A stretch of 64,000 nucleotides of DNA from GCA-003244245 sp963823755 (GCA_963823755.1 CAWGMP010000007.1:434001-498000), one strand, 5' to 3'; shown: positions 16,506 through 25,433, counted from the first letter of the stretch. Program-made: numbers and translations. Notes: generated from the letters alone by a model not told the origin.

Positions 16506-17618
16506 TCAGCCAAGAGAGGCGATCGTCTGTTGCGCTTGTTGCTGCAAAGCGTTGGGCAACGATATATATCCCTGGCTCGTGAGTTCCTGCTGTCCAGCCG
16601 CACTGGCCGCGTATCCCAGGAAGCCCTTGAGCAACGGCAGTTTGTCCACAGCATTGCCCTTCGAACACACTATCTCGTAGGTGATGAGGAGGTTCGGATA
16701 GGCGGTGGCCTCAGTGGTGGCGTAATCGAACTGCAGCTTCAAATCACCGCCGGTACCGACGACATCGGCCTTGGAAAGGAAGCTCGCCGCATTGTCCTGG
16801 GTAAGCGGAATGAATTTACCTTCGGAGTTACCGACCGCTGCGTAGGGGATCTGACTCTGCGTCGCGAACGACAGTTCGAAGTACCCGATGCCGCCTGGAG
16901 TCGACTTCACACCCTGCGCAACCCCTTGACTGCCCTTCGCGCCCTGCCCACCTGGCGCAGTCCAGTTCTTGTTCGTCCCGAACGTCCAGCCGGTTTTGGC
17001 GTCATTCGCCAGGTAGTTCGTGAAGTTGTAGGTCGTTCCGGAACCATCAGATCTGTGGAAACTCTGGATACCCAGCGAGGGGAACTGCGTGCCGGGATTG
17101 TCCTGCGCAATCGCCGGATCGTTCCAGTTCATGATCTTGCCGTCAAAAATTTTAGCCAGGTTGCCGGCGGAGAGGTTGAGGCTCTTCGTGAGCCCGGGCA
17201 CGTTGTAGCCGATAGCGATCGGTCCACCGACCATCGGAATATTGATCGCGGGACCACTCTTGCAGCGAGCGTCCGCAGCCTGCTGTTCCTTGCCCTCGGC
17301 CAACGGGAAATCGGACCCGGCGAAGTCGATTTTCCCGTCAGTGAACTGCTGAACGCCCTGCCCAGAGCCCCCGCCGCCGTAATTGACATTCGCACCCGAA
17401 CATTTGTTGAGATAGTCCTTGATCCACTGCGCGATAGCGTTCTGCTGCGCCGTTGACCCGGCGGCGGTCAACGAGCCAGAGCTACACGTGATAGCGACGG
17501 CTCCGCCGGGGTTGGATGACGACCCTGCGCCACCCCCGGTGTCGGAACCGCACGCGGTAAGCAGCAACCCAGATCCGACCAGCAAGCCAAGCGCAGCGCA
17601 ACACCGCTGGAGCTTCAC
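16506..17618 (-). CDS. pstS: Phosphate-binding lipoprotein PstS
   Basis: From GTG 17618 (GGAGG 4 bases upstream) the product has 370 residues. The lipoprotein signal peptide ends LLLTACG, with Gly/Ser-rich spacing after the cysteine. The mature part has PstS signatures: GSLTAAGSTAQQNAIAQW, YGGGGSGQGVQQFTDG, DFAGSDFPL and the phosphate-contacting HRSDGSGTTYNFTNYL. It binds phosphate outside the membrane and hands it to PstCA. A longer start at 17654 would spoil the signal peptide. It is the first gene of the operon, with a PHO-box-like element about 95 bases upstream. Confidence 0.95.
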   Translation of the reverse strand: MKLQRCCAALGLLVGSGLLLTACGSDTGGGAGSSSNPGGAVAITCSSGSLTAAGSTAQQNAIAQWIKDYLNKCSGANVNYGGGGSGQGVQQFTDGKIDFAGSDFPLAEGKEQQAADARCKSGPAINIPMVGGPIAIGYNVPGLTKSLNLSAGNLAKIFDGKIMNWNDPAIAQDNPGTQFPSLGIQSFHRSDGSGTTYNFTNYLANDAKTGWTFGTNKNWTAPGGQGAKGSQGVAQGVKSTPGGIGYFELSFATQSQIPYAAVGNSEGKFIPLTQDNAASFLSKADVVGTGGDLKLQFDYATTEATAYPNLLITYEIVCSKGNAVDKLPLLKGFLGYAASAAGQQELTSQGYISLPNALQQQAQQTIASLG

Positions 17619-17711
17619 GGGACCTCCGAAGATGGCAAGCGAGTGTGGGGACAACCACAGCCGAGCGGCCGCGGCCGAAACCTATGCAGCGTCAATAGAC
17701 ACCAACTAGCC

Positions 17712-17733
17712 ACAAGGTAAACTAAGGATGAAT
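17712..17733 (-). promoter_or_regulatory. Putative PHO box upstream of pstS
   Basis: Two 11-base direct repeats on the minus strand, ATTCATCCTTA and GTTTACCTTGT, lie head to tail. Each starts with a variant of the GTTCACC heptamer recognised by actinobacterial PhoP, with the correct 11-base period. They end about 94 bases before the pstS GTG, a suitable distance for an activator. A possible -10 (CATAGGT) lies downstream near 17684. The match is imperfect. Confidence 0.45.
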
Positions 17734-17813
17734 GTCCCCCGCAAGAGCATCGGATGTCACCTGTTCAGCCGCGGGAGGGGTTACCGGATCAACAGAATGT
17801 GATCGAACGGTAC

Positions 17814-17843
17814 CGAGCTGGTCCTCGATCGAGGACCAGCTCG
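17814..17843. repeat. Perfect 30-base palindrome
   Basis: The sequence 17814-17843 is its own reverse complement, with 15-base half-sites and no spacer; the left half is CGAGCTGGTCCTCGA. It lies between the pst operon promoter region and the stop of the 111-aa gene at 17934. It may be a terminator of that gene (92 bases after its stop), a cruciform, or an operator for a dimeric regulator. A zero-length loop makes it a poorer RNA hairpin than a DNA site. Confidence 0.7.
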
Positions 17844-17933
17844 AGCTTCAGCGTTGCGGGAGCGGTCCAGTCTGCGCATGGCCACTGACTGCCGGTAGCA
17901 CCAGCGCAGCCCCTCACCATCGAACGACTGTCG

Positions 17934-18269
17934 TCAGGCCGGCGGGCCGAAGATGATGTCTCGCAGGCTCTGCGTCCCCGAGCTCGGCTTACCCTCACCG
18001 GCCAGCTTTGCCCGCCACGCAGCCCGGAGATCATCACTCACGCCGGCGGACTGAGACAGCGGCGAGTCGGGGTCCAACCCCTGGAAACCGCAGTTCACCT
18101 CAACATTCATGCAGTGCTGATCGGTACATTCCCTGATGTCGGTTGCGGTGTGTGCTTCCTCACTCCAACGAGTCCAGCCGCCGAAACCGCCGCGCATCGC
18201 CCCAAGCGTCGACTCGCCGCCGCCCGGCATGCTGTCGGACTGCGATGCATCATCATGCCTTTGGCTCAT
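17934..18269 (-). CDS. Hypothetical protein (111 aa)
   Basis: A hydrophilic protein of unknown function: a Gln/Ser/Asp/Gly-rich N-terminus, a middle with three cysteines in 13 residues (RECTDQHCMNVEVNCG), which could bind metal or form disulfides, and a short C-terminal stretch ending SLRDIIFGPPA. There is no signal peptide or membrane segment. The start at ATG 18269 has no strong ribosome binding site, so this is a moderate call. Codon use fits the host. Confidence 0.45.
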   Translation of the reverse strand: MSQRHDDASQSDSMPGGGESTLGAMRGGFGGWTRWSEEAHTATDIRECTDQHCMNVEVNCGFQGLDPDSPLSQSAGVSDDLRAAWRAKLAGEGKPSSGTQSLRDIIFGPPA

Positions 18270-18611
18270 AATGAGAATTCTATCAGCCGGTGACCATGAG
18301 ACAGGCCGCGTTGCAGCGTGCGACGCCGAATCGCCGGCGGTGACGAAACCACAGGTCTACGGGCTGTCCAGCAAGCCCGATTCGCAGTCTTCCAGCTACC
18401 AGACCTGACACTGCTGAGCGCCCACAAGGGCGCCGTTGAGTACATTCGACTACCCTCTGTTGTAAAAAATCCCGGTTAACCCGTTGAAACTCACTCTTTA
18501 TGCTGATGCGATACAGATTCACGTAGCCTAGTGTCACGTCCTTCGAAGTGGTCTCCCGAGCGCACCCCTCGGCTGTGACCTTGCCACTTCACGTGCCGTG
18601 GAGGTTAAGCG
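18270..18611. other. Intergenic region before the FAD oxidoreductase gene
   Basis: No gene is supported in these 342 bases. The middle (about 18440-18530) is locally A+T-rich and may hold promoters for the divergent genes on both sides. A minus-strand frame here has no convincing start and no recognisable product. A GGAGG-like box precedes the ATG at 18612. Confidence 0.4.
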
Positions 18612-20093
18612 ATGACACAGATCCTGGGGATCGATGCGCTGCGCGCTCAACTGACCGGCCGGGTGATCGACGACTCCGACATCGACTACGACACGGCCCG
18701 CTCGGTATGGAACGGCGATATCGACCGCCGGCCGGTAGCCATCGCCCGGTGTACCGGGCCGTCTGATGTCGCCGCGACGATCGCATTCGGCCGCGAACAT
18801 GGGCTGCCGCTGTCGGTGCGCGGCGGCGCGCACGGATTCTGGGGAGCCGCCGTCCCGGAAGGCGGTCTCGTGATCGACCTCAGCGATCTCCGGGGGGTGT
18901 CGGTGGACCCCGGCAGCCGCCGGGCCTGGTGCAGCGGCGGCGCCACGCTTGCTGACCTGGATGCCGCCACCCAGCGCCACGGCCTGGCCGTCACCGGGGG
19001 AACGATCAGCCACACTGGAGTGGGCGGCCTGACTCTGGGCGGGGGGTTCGGCTGGCTGGTCCACAAGACCGGATTGACCGTGGACAATCTGCTCTCCGCT
19101 GAGGTGGTCACCGCCGGCGGGCGCACGCTGGGTGTATCCGCCGACGAACATCCCGATCTCTTCTGGGCCCTGCGAGGCGGCGGCGGCAACTTCGGTGTCG
19201 TCACCGGCTTCGAGTTCCGACTGCACGAGGTCGGCCCACTGGTGTACCTCGGACTGTTCTTCTGGGGACCCGAGCACGGCGGCCAGGCGCTTCGTCTCGG
19301 TCGGGACGTCGCGGCGTCGCTACCCCGTGATGCCGGGCTACTCCTGGCCGCTGGCCTGACCGCGCCACCGGCCCCCTTCGTGCCCGTGCAACACCACGGG
19401 AAACCGGGGTACGCCCTGATGGTCGCCGGGTTCGGGTCGGCGGCGGAGCACCACCGGCTGATCGCACCAATCCGGGAGGCACTCCCACCACTGTTCGAGT
19501 CCGTGACTCCCCTGCCGTATGTCGAGCTGCAGAAGATGCTTGACCACACCGCACCGTGGGGCATTCACGCCTACGAGAAGAGCCTCTGTCTTCAGGAGCT
19601 CAGCGACGAAGCCATCGTGATCCTCACCGAACAGGTACGGCGCAAGAGTTCACCGACGTCCTTCATCCCGATCTTCCCCCTGGGCGGGGCGTTCGCCGAC
19701 GTCGGTGAACAGGAGACCGCCTTCGGGGGCAGCCGAGCGACCCGGTTCGTGATCAGCCTGACGGCCAGCGCCCCGGACGCCGAGTTGCTGGCGACCGATC
19801 GGTTGTGGGCGCGATCGGCATGGCAAGCACTGGCCCCACATGCCAGCGGCTCCGGCGGCTACGTCAACTTCATGACCGACTACGACGAGGACCGCGTGCA
19901 AGCCGCCTACGGTCTCGTGAAGTACCAGCAGCTGGCCCGGATCAAGGCCCGTTACGACCCGGACAACGTCTTCCGGATGAACGCGAACATCAAGCCCGCA
20001 CTGCGGCCGACCGGCGGTAGTCCGATTGCCGGCTCGGCCGACGGTGATCCGATTGCCGGCTCAACCTGTGGTAGCCGGGTGGGCGGACCCTGA
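18612..20093 (+). CDS. FAD-binding oxidoreductase, berberine-bridge type, His-only flavin link
   Basis: 493 residues of the VAO/BBE flavoprotein family. The N-terminal PP-loop domain has SVRGGAHGFWG, whose His 74 is the residue that links to the flavin 8-alpha position. GVGGLTLGGGFGWL and ALRGGGGNFGVVTGFEF complete the FAD domain. The BBE C-terminal motif is present (YVNFMTDYDEDRVQAAYG, then YDPDNVFRMNANI). In bicovalent members a Cys lies just before GVGG; here that place is Ser (about 133), so only the His link is expected. The tail ends in two Gly/Ser-rich near-repeats (DPIAGS, SPIAGS) encoded by repeated 15-mers. The substrate is unknown; relatives oxidise sugars, alkaloids and polyketides. 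Confidence 0.85.
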   Translation: MTQILGIDALRAQLTGRVIDDSDIDYDTARSVWNGDIDRRPVAIARCTGPSDVAATIAFGREHGLPLSVRGGAHGFWGAAVPEGGLVIDLSDLRGVSVDPGSRRAWCSGGATLADLDAATQRHGLAVTGGTISHTGVGGLTLGGGFGWLVHKTGLTVDNLLSAEVVTAGGRTLGVSADEHPDLFWALRGGGGNFGVVTGFEFRLHEVGPLVYLGLFFWGPEHGGQALRLGRDVAASLPRDAGLLLAAGLTAPPAPFVPVQHHGKPGYALMVAGFGSAAEHHRLIAPIREALPPLFESVTPLPYVELQKMLDHTAPWGIHAYEKSLCLQELSDEAIVILTEQVRRKSSPTSFIPIFPLGGAFADVGEQETAFGGSRATRFVISLTASAPDAELLATDRLWARSAWQALAPHASGSGGYVNFMTDYDEDRVQAAYGLVKYQQLARIKARYDPDNVFRMNANIKPALRPTGGSPIAGSADGDPIAGSTCGSRVGGP

Positions 20094-20135
20094 GAGCGCC
20101 ACCCAGGGCGTCGCGAGCCGGAGTAAGTTCAGCTC

Positions 20136-20678
20136 ATGGCGGAGCTGCTCCGGACCGACCGGCTCCTGGTGCGGGACTGGTCGGTCGCCGACGCCGAAGC
20201 AGCGCTGAAAATCTACGGCCACGACAACGTCATCCGGTGGTTGCACAAGCTCGATCGCGTCGCCGACGCGGCGGCCATGCAGGCGGTGCTGCAGGGCTGG
20301 GTCGCCGAACAGAGCGGCATGGTGCCAGGAACCGGACGGTGGGCTTTGGTCCTGCGCGACGGGGAAGCGCTGGTCGGTGGGATCAGCCTGCTGCCGATGC
20401 CAGTGCCCGAAGCGGACGTCGAAATCGGTTACCAGCTTGCGCCGGAGTACTGGGGCCGAGGTTACATCACCGAAGCCGCCCGGTCGCTGGCGCGCTGGGC
20501 CTTCCAGCATTCGCTGGTCGAGTTGTTCGCACTGGTCACCCCGGACAACGTGCGGGGGACGGCCACCGCACGGCGGATCGGGATGGAGTGGGTCGGCGAG
20601 AGCGACAAGTACCACCAGACCCGCTTGGAGGTGTTCCGGATGCGACCAGACGACCTCGTCTGCGCGCATCAGAAGTAG
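20136..20678 (+). CDS. GNAT-family N-acetyltransferase (RimJ/RimL-like)
   Basis: 180 residues: the RimL-type opening LLRTDRLLVRDWSVADAEA, a central strand WALVLRDGEALVGGISL, the acceptor region EIGYQLAPEYWGRGYITEAARSL with the acetyl-CoA pyrophosphate loop WGRGY, and a C-terminal NVRGTATARRIGMEWVGE. It transfers acetyl from acetyl-CoA to an amine; the acceptor is unknown. Its 3' end overlaps the convergent MaoC-like gene by 10 bases. Confidence 0.85.
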   Translation: MAELLRTDRLLVRDWSVADAEAALKIYGHDNVIRWLHKLDRVADAAAMQAVLQGWVAEQSGMVPGTGRWALVLRDGEALVGGISLLPMPVPEADVEIGYQLAPEYWGRGYITEAARSLARWAFQHSLVELFALVTPDNVRGTATARRIGMEWVGESDKYHQTRLEVFRMRPDDLVCAHQK

Positions 20679-21124
20679 ACCCGGGTCACCCAGTCCGCCA
20701 CGCAACCGGGCTTGGCGCTGCCCTCGATCTGCAGGGTGGCCCGCACCACGAGCTGCAGGCCGCCGGTCACCTCGGTTGCCTCGGCGAGTACAACGTCGGC
20801 CCAGACCATGGATCCCACCCGGACGGGAGCGGGAAAACGCACCTTGTTCAGCCCGTAATTAATGACCATCGTGGCGCCCTCGACCCGATAGGTCTGGTCG
20901 ATCAGATGTGGCAACAGCGACAGACTGAGGAACCCGTGCGCGATGGTGGTGCCGAATGGGCCGGCAGCAGCGCGCTGCGGGTCGAGGTGAATCCACTGAT
21001 GGTCCTCGGTCGCATCGGCAAAGGCGTTGACGCGTTGCTGGTCGATCGTCATCCGGTCACTCGTGCCCAGTTGCTCGCCGGCCGCAGCTCGCACCTCGTC
21101 AGCTCCTATGAACACCTTCATCAC
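20669..21124 (-). CDS. MaoC-like (R)-specific enoyl-CoA hydratase
   Basis: 151 residues with a single hot-dog domain. The hydratase 2 motif ATEDHQWIHLDPQRAAAGPFG contains the catalytic Asp and His in the 'D.N..H.D...A' arrangement, and IAHGFLSLSLLPHLI follows. It hydrates trans-2-enoyl-CoA in fatty acid or polyketide metabolism. It is divergent from the MFS gene, with about 90 bases between. Confidence 0.88.
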   Translation of the reverse strand: MMKVFIGADEVRAAAGEQLGTSDRMTIDQQRVNAFADATEDHQWIHLDPQRAAAGPFGTTIAHGFLSLSLLPHLIDQTYRVEGATMVINYGLNKVRFPAPVRVGSMVWADVVLAEATEVTGGLQLVVRATLQIEGSAKPGCVADWVTRVYF

Positions 21125-21213
21125 GCTCTCCTCCCGTCAGCGGCGATCCCCCACCACTGCCTACCCGAGCCGGCGTGGCTGCGCGACACTGGCTCAGGGT
21201 TGGATGGGTGACG

Positions 21214-22734
21214 ATGGTGACGACTCCTCCTGCGGTGGGGACGAGGATGGGCACACCCACCGGGCGGTGGGTGCTGCTGGCGACGATCTCCGGGTCGGGT
21301 ATGGCGATGCTCGACGCCACTATCGTGAATATCGCGCTGCCCTCGATCGGCCGCGACCTCGGTGCGGATTTCCGGACCCTCCAGTGGATCGTCAACGCCT
21401 ACACGCTCACCCTGGCCGCGCTGATCCTGCTGGCAGGGGCACTCGGAGACCGGTTCGGGCGACGCCGGATGTTCCTCGTCGGCGTGGTGTGGTTCGCGGT
21501 CGCCTCGCTGCTGTGCGGGCTGGCGCCGACCGCGCAGGTACTCGTCGTCGCCCGGGCCCTGCAAGGCATCGGCGGCGCACTGCTCACTCCAGGCAGCCTG
21601 GCGCTCATCTCCTCCTCGTTCGTGGCCGCCGACCGGGCCAAGGCGGTGGGCGCCTGGTCCGGGTTGAGCGGGGTGGCCGCCGCAATCGGCCCGTTCGCCG
21701 GTGGCTACCTGGTCACGCTGAACTGGCGGGCGGTGTTCCTGGTGAATCTGCCGGTCGCCGTGTTCGTCGTGATGGTCTCGCTGCGGCACGTGCCGGAAAG
21801 TTCAGATGCCCAGAGCCCGCCGGGGCTCGACGTCGCCGGCTCGGTGCTCACCGCAGCCGGGCTGGCCGGAGTGACTTACGCTCTGACCAGTCTCGGTGGG
21901 GAGCCCGGTGGCGGTGGTATCACGGTATTCGTCACCGGTGCAGGCGGGATCGCCGCACTACTGGCATTCGTGCTCGTCGAGCGGCGCTCGCCGCACCCCC
22001 TGGTGCCACTGGGACTGTTCGCCGATCGCCGATTCAGCGTGACCAACGTGGTCACGCTGCTGGTGTATGCGGGGCTTGGGGTGTTCTTCTTCCTCCTGGT
22101 GCTGCACCTGCAGATCGTCGCCGGGTACTCTCCCTTGGTCGCGGGCACGGCGATGCTTCCGGTCACCGTGCTGATGTTGCTGCTGTCCGCACGAGCCGGT
22201 GCCCTGGCCGAGCGGATCGGGCCCCGGCTGCCCATGGCGGTGGGGCCGCTGCTGGCCGCCATGGGATTTCTGCTGACCCTGCGGATCGGGCGCGGGGCGT
22301 CTTACCTGACCGACGTACTCCCCGCGGTGGTGGTGCTGGGGCTGGGCCTGTCACTCACGGTGGCGCCGCTCACCGCCACCGTGCTGGGTTCGGCAGACCC
22401 GCGCTATGCCGGGACGGCATCGGGGGTGAACAACGCGATCGCCCGGTCTGGCGGCCTGCTGGCCGTTGCGGTCATCCCGGTGGCGGCGGGCCTGGGCGGC
22501 GCGGATTACACCGACCCGCTGTCGTTCGAAGCGGGGTTCCACACCGCGATGTTGATCAGTGCGGGCCTGCTGGCGCTGGGTTCCTTGCTGGCCGCGACAC
22601 TCCTGCGCGAGACCAGCCTCGCCCCTCCGCCTACCCCCACCGGCCGTATCCCGCTAGAACGCTGCTCCCACTGCGGCGTAACCGGCCCTCAACTGCACCC
22701 GGTCCTCCGCACGCCGCCTTCTCGACAGCGCTAG
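21214..22734 (+). CDS. MFS drug:H+ antiporter, DHA2 (14-helix) type
   Basis: About 506 residues with 14 predicted membrane helices. Motif D1 of the family is MAMLDATIVNIALPSIGRDL in helix 1, motif A is GALGDRFGRRRMFL, and motif C-like GLSGVAAAIGPFAGGYLV lies in helix 5. It likely exports hydrophobic compounds. Start codons within 21175-21250 are ambiguous; ATG 21214 is chosen. Its stop overlaps the convergent hydrolase stop by 4 bases. Confidence 0.88.
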   Translation: MVTTPPAVGTRMGTPTGRWVLLATISGSGMAMLDATIVNIALPSIGRDLGADFRTLQWIVNAYTLTLAALILLAGALGDRFGRRRMFLVGVVWFAVASLLCGLAPTAQVLVVARALQGIGGALLTPGSLALISSSFVAADRAKAVGAWSGLSGVAAAIGPFAGGYLVTLNWRAVFLVNLPVAVFVVMVSLRHVPESSDAQSPPGLDVAGSVLTAAGLAGVTYALTSLGGEPGGGGITVFVTGAGGIAALLAFVLVERRSPHPLVPLGLFADRRFSVTNVVTLLVYAGLGVFFFLLVLHLQIVAGYSPLVAGTAMLPVTVLMLLLSARAGALAERIGPRLPMAVGPLLAAMGFLLTLRIGRGASYLTDVLPAVVVLGLGLSLTVAPLTATVLGSADPRYAGTASGVNNAIARSGGLLAVAVIPVAAGLGGADYTDPLSFEAGFHTAMLISAGLLALGSLLAATLLRETSLAPPPTPTGRIPLERCSHCGVTGPQLHPVLRTPPSRQR

Positions 22735-23642
22735 GCGCCGACCGACCTCGTCACTCGGGTGATCTCGGCGGCTACCACGGCCGCCTCCCGGTCACCGAGC
22801 ACGATCAGGTAGTGGTTGGTGTCATCGACGAGCACGTCACGCATCGCCGGCTGGATGCGCCTGGCCTCGTCGACCACGGTCTCGGGCAGGAGCGGGTCGG
22901 GTTCATCGGCGAGTCCGCGGGGCGCCCGAACGAGGACCACCGGCGCCGGCAGGGCAGCCACTGCCTGCCAAGCGGCCTCGACGTCGAGCATGTCACGCCC
23001 GTCGACCCGCACGGCCGCCTCGATCACCTTCGAACGCAGGCGCCCCGGTGGTCCGTCCAGGTCGTAGTCCACGTAGCTCTCCAGGTCCGAACTCCAGCGG
23101 TGGGCGAAAGCGGGGTGGCGACGCCAGAAATCGTGGTAGTCCGCCGGGGAGGCGAACTCCATCCGGAGCCTGGCCATGGCCGGGCCGAGAATCGCATCGA
23201 GCACGGCGTCGAGGTCAGCGTGGTCGGGGACCGGCAGTGACAGTCCGCCTTCGACCAGCACGACCCCGGCGCTGCGGTCCGGATGAGCAGCAGCCAGGCG
23301 AGCGACGATGCAAGCCCCCATCGAGTGGCCGGCGACGACGGCGCGTCCGGCCCCCCAGTAGTCGAGGACGGCGACCAGGTCGGCCACGTGAGCGTCGAGG
23401 CCGTAGGGCGCAGGCAGCCTCGTACTGGCGCCGCGGCCGCGCAGGTCGGGCACCAGGAAAGTAATGCCACAGAGCGCCAGATGACGGGCCACAACTGCCA
23501 GCAGGCGGTGTGATCCGGTGATGCCGTGCACGCCCAGCACCAGTGGGGCGACGCCCGGCTCCCCGGGGCCGGCGACGGCGACGGTCAGGGAACCGCCTGC
23601 GACAGGGACTGCGAATTCGGTGTGGAACGGGGTGACGGCCAT
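22731..23642 (-). CDS. Alpha/beta hydrolase
   Basis: From ATG 23642 the product has 303 residues with the hydrolase fold landmarks: the oxyanion strand LVLGVHGITGSHR, LVPDLRGRGAST, the nucleophile elbow GHSMGA, and a C-terminal acid/His end with DDTNHYLIVL. It resembles esterases and peroxidase-like hydrolases of unknown substrate. Start codons further upstream (to 23705) precede the conserved beginning by more than 20 residues and are less likely. It converges on the MFS gene. Confidence 0.8.
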   Translation of the reverse strand: MAVTPFHTEFAVPVAGGSLTVAVAGPGEPGVAPLVLGVHGITGSHRLLAVVARHLALCGITFLVPDLRGRGASTRLPAPYGLDAHVADLVAVLDYWGAGRAVVAGHSMGACIVARLAAAHPDRSAGVVLVEGGLSLPVPDHADLDAVLDAILGPAMARLRMEFASPADYHDFWRRHPAFAHRWSSDLESYVDYDLDGPPGRLRSKVIEAAVRVDGRDMLDVEAAWQAVAALPAPVVLVRAPRGLADEPDPLLPETVVDEARRIQPAMRDVLVDDTNHYLIVLGDREAAVVAAEITRVTRSVGA

Positions 23643-23689
23643 CGCCGCCAGGGTAGCCGCGTTATTTCCGGCGACGAGCCAGTTCGGCA

Positions 23690-24074
23690 TAGTCAAAGAC
23701 GGCATCAGCCGCTATCCGGAGTACTGGGAGCTTTCGGGCCAACACAGTGACCTGGTGCGGCTGCCGGTGCCCGCACCGGCCAACGGGCACACCGATTCCA
23801 CCACTGAGGCGGTGCGGCTGGCGGACGTCGACCGTCCTGGCGGGCTGGTGCTGCCCGTGGCGGTGCTGCGGGATCAGGTGGTCCGGATCCACGCTCAGCG
23901 GCGGGCCTGCCAGTTCGCTGAGGTGGCCACCGACCTACCCGAGCTGATCCCATCAAGGTGCGCCGGGATCCACTGGCCCGCGAGGTGATCTCCACGCTGC
24001 TTCCGGGCACGCGCCGAGACGCCATAGGCATGGAGCTACGTGGAATGGCCCACCGCGCGGGTCTGCCGGTGTAA
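23690..24074 (+). pseudogene. Eroded XRE/TPR-type regulator with central deletion
   Basis: Two frames joined near 23950 give pieces of the actinobacterial helix-turn-helix regulators with helical-repeat sensor domains. The first piece ends VLPVAVLRDQVVRIHAQRRACQFAEVATDLPEL, the usual start of the repeat domain. The second is the family's C-terminus (KVRRDPLAREVISTLL, then TRRDAIGMELRGMAHRAGLPV, stop at 24072-24074). About 200 residues between them and the N-terminal DNA-binding domain are missing, so the gene is not functional. A related intact regulator lies at 26007-27395. The assignment is from memory of the family's typical ends. Confidence 0.5.
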
Positions 24075-24322
24075 CCCATCCGGGGGAGCGCTCCCGGCTG
24101 CGGGACACCCGCGTCTGTCGATCGTTCATGGCCGTCAATCGTTCATGGCCGTCAATCGTGATCGACGTACGTGAGAGACAGAACTCGCAGCACGAGCGCG
24201 GCCGGGTGCACGCACAGGTATCTGCGGTCGACCCATCACCGACGCGATCACCTTGTCCCGCTCGTGAGAACGTTCTCCTCCGTGCCCGCAGCGCGGGACT
24301 CAGCGAAGGAGACCAACCACAG

Positions 24323-24886
24323 ATGCGTATCCACAGCATGGTCGGCGTGCTCGCCGCCGCTGCCACCGCCGGGGGGCTACTCGCCGGCTGCGGCAACAAG
24401 ACCACCACCACACCACCACCACCGGCCGCAAGCAGCACACCAGCCACCGTCCAGCAGCAGCACAACCAAGCCGACGTCGTATTCCTCCAGAACATGATCC
24501 CCCACCACTCCCACGCCATCACGATGTCCCAGACGGCCCGCAACCAAGCGACCTCACCACAGGTGAAAGACCTCGCCGCCCGGATCGAGACCGAGCAGAG
24601 CCCGCAGAACCAACAGATGAGTGACCTACTCACCACGTGGGGCGTTCCGGCTCCGGCCACCACGAGTGGCATGGGGCACGCTCAGATGCCCGGGATGACC
24701 AGCAGCGCCGGGTTCGACCGGCTGTTCCTCCAGATGATGATCGTCCACCACCAAGGCGCGGTCACCATGTCCCAGACCGAGCTAACCCAAGGCAACAACA
24801 CCGCCACCCGCAACCTTGCCCAACAAATCATCAGCGCACAGCAAGCCCAGATCAGCGAGATGCAGACCCTGCTCCAAGTGATCTGA
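24323..24886 (+). CDS. DUF305 lipoprotein
   Basis: 187 residues from ATG 24323, set by GAAGGAG upstream. The lipoprotein signal peptide MRIHSMVGVLAAAATAGGLLAGCG has its lipobox cysteine at about 23, followed by a Thr/Pro linker (TTTTPPPP). The mature part carries the two DUF305 hallmark segments, FLQNMIPHHSHAITM and FLQMMIVHHQGAVTM, each with a His-His pair, plus a Met-rich linker (GMGHAQMPGM). Such extracellular ferritin-like helical proteins are often tied to copper handling. It is followed by a strong hairpin terminator. Confidence 0.88.
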   Translation: MRIHSMVGVLAAAATAGGLLAGCGNKTTTTPPPPAASSTPATVQQQHNQADVVFLQNMIPHHSHAITMSQTARNQATSPQVKDLAARIETEQSPQNQQMSDLLTTWGVPAPATTSGMGHAQMPGMTSSAGFDRLFLQMMIVHHQGAVTMSQTELTQGNNTATRNLAQQIISAQQAQISEMQTLLQVI

Positions 24887-24899
24887 CCAGCCCAGCCAA

Positions 24900-24940
24900 A
24901 CGGGTGGGCGGTGGCAGCAACACTGTCATCGCCCACCCGT
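24900..24940 (+). terminator. Strong hairpin terminator after the DUF305 gene
   Basis: Arms 24900-24913 and 24927-24940 form a 14-bp stem with one G-U pair and a 13-base loop (left arm ACGGGTGGGCGGTG), starting 13 bases past the stop codon. Confidence 0.8.
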
Positions 24941-25152
24941 CGACAGCTTCGATGACAGACCCGGCTCCCCAGCTGGCACCAGCACCACGTGTCGTTTTGA
25001 GTGTCTCAGCTATTGCCGGTGGGGACCGGGTTTACTGCGAGGTGAGCGGGGGTAACTGACTGCAACCTACGGTCGGGTTCCGGAGCGGCGCCGGGCCGTC
25101 AGGGCATAACCGGTGTCCCGTTGGGGCGCCCCGAGGCTCACGAGGAGGAGAG

Positions 25153-25383
25153 ATGGCTGTGGGAACGATCGTCCTGGCGGCGTCTGCCTTGGTGGTTTTG
25201 GGCGTGTTCATAGGGTGGAAACTCAGCCAGCGACAGCTGGAGGTGCGAGCGAAACGGCAAGTAGCAGCGCAGCTTTCCCTTTCTAGGCAATTGCTTGAGC
25301 TGCGGGCCGCGAGGCAAAAGAATTACTCTGATCTGTCACAGCCGGGACGCCCGGCAAGCAGGTTCCAACGCCGAGCCGCGTAG
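25153..25383 (+). CDS. Small single-pass membrane protein (76 aa)
   Basis: ATG 25153 follows a strong GAGGAGG box. The protein has one membrane helix (TIVLAASALVVLGVFIGW, about residues 5-22) and a basic, helical cytoplasmic tail (QRQLEVRAKRQVAAQLSL) ending Ser/Arg-rich. No family is recognised. It stands alone between a terminator and a transposase remnant. Confidence 0.55.
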   Translation: MAVGTIVLAASALVVLGVFIGWKLSQRQLEVRAKRQVAAQLSLSRQLLELRAARQKNYSDLSQPGRPASRFQRRAA

Positions 25384-25433
25384 CGGGGCCACATCGGCCA
25401 GTGTGATCGCAGCTGTCCAGTGGTGTTCGAGCA

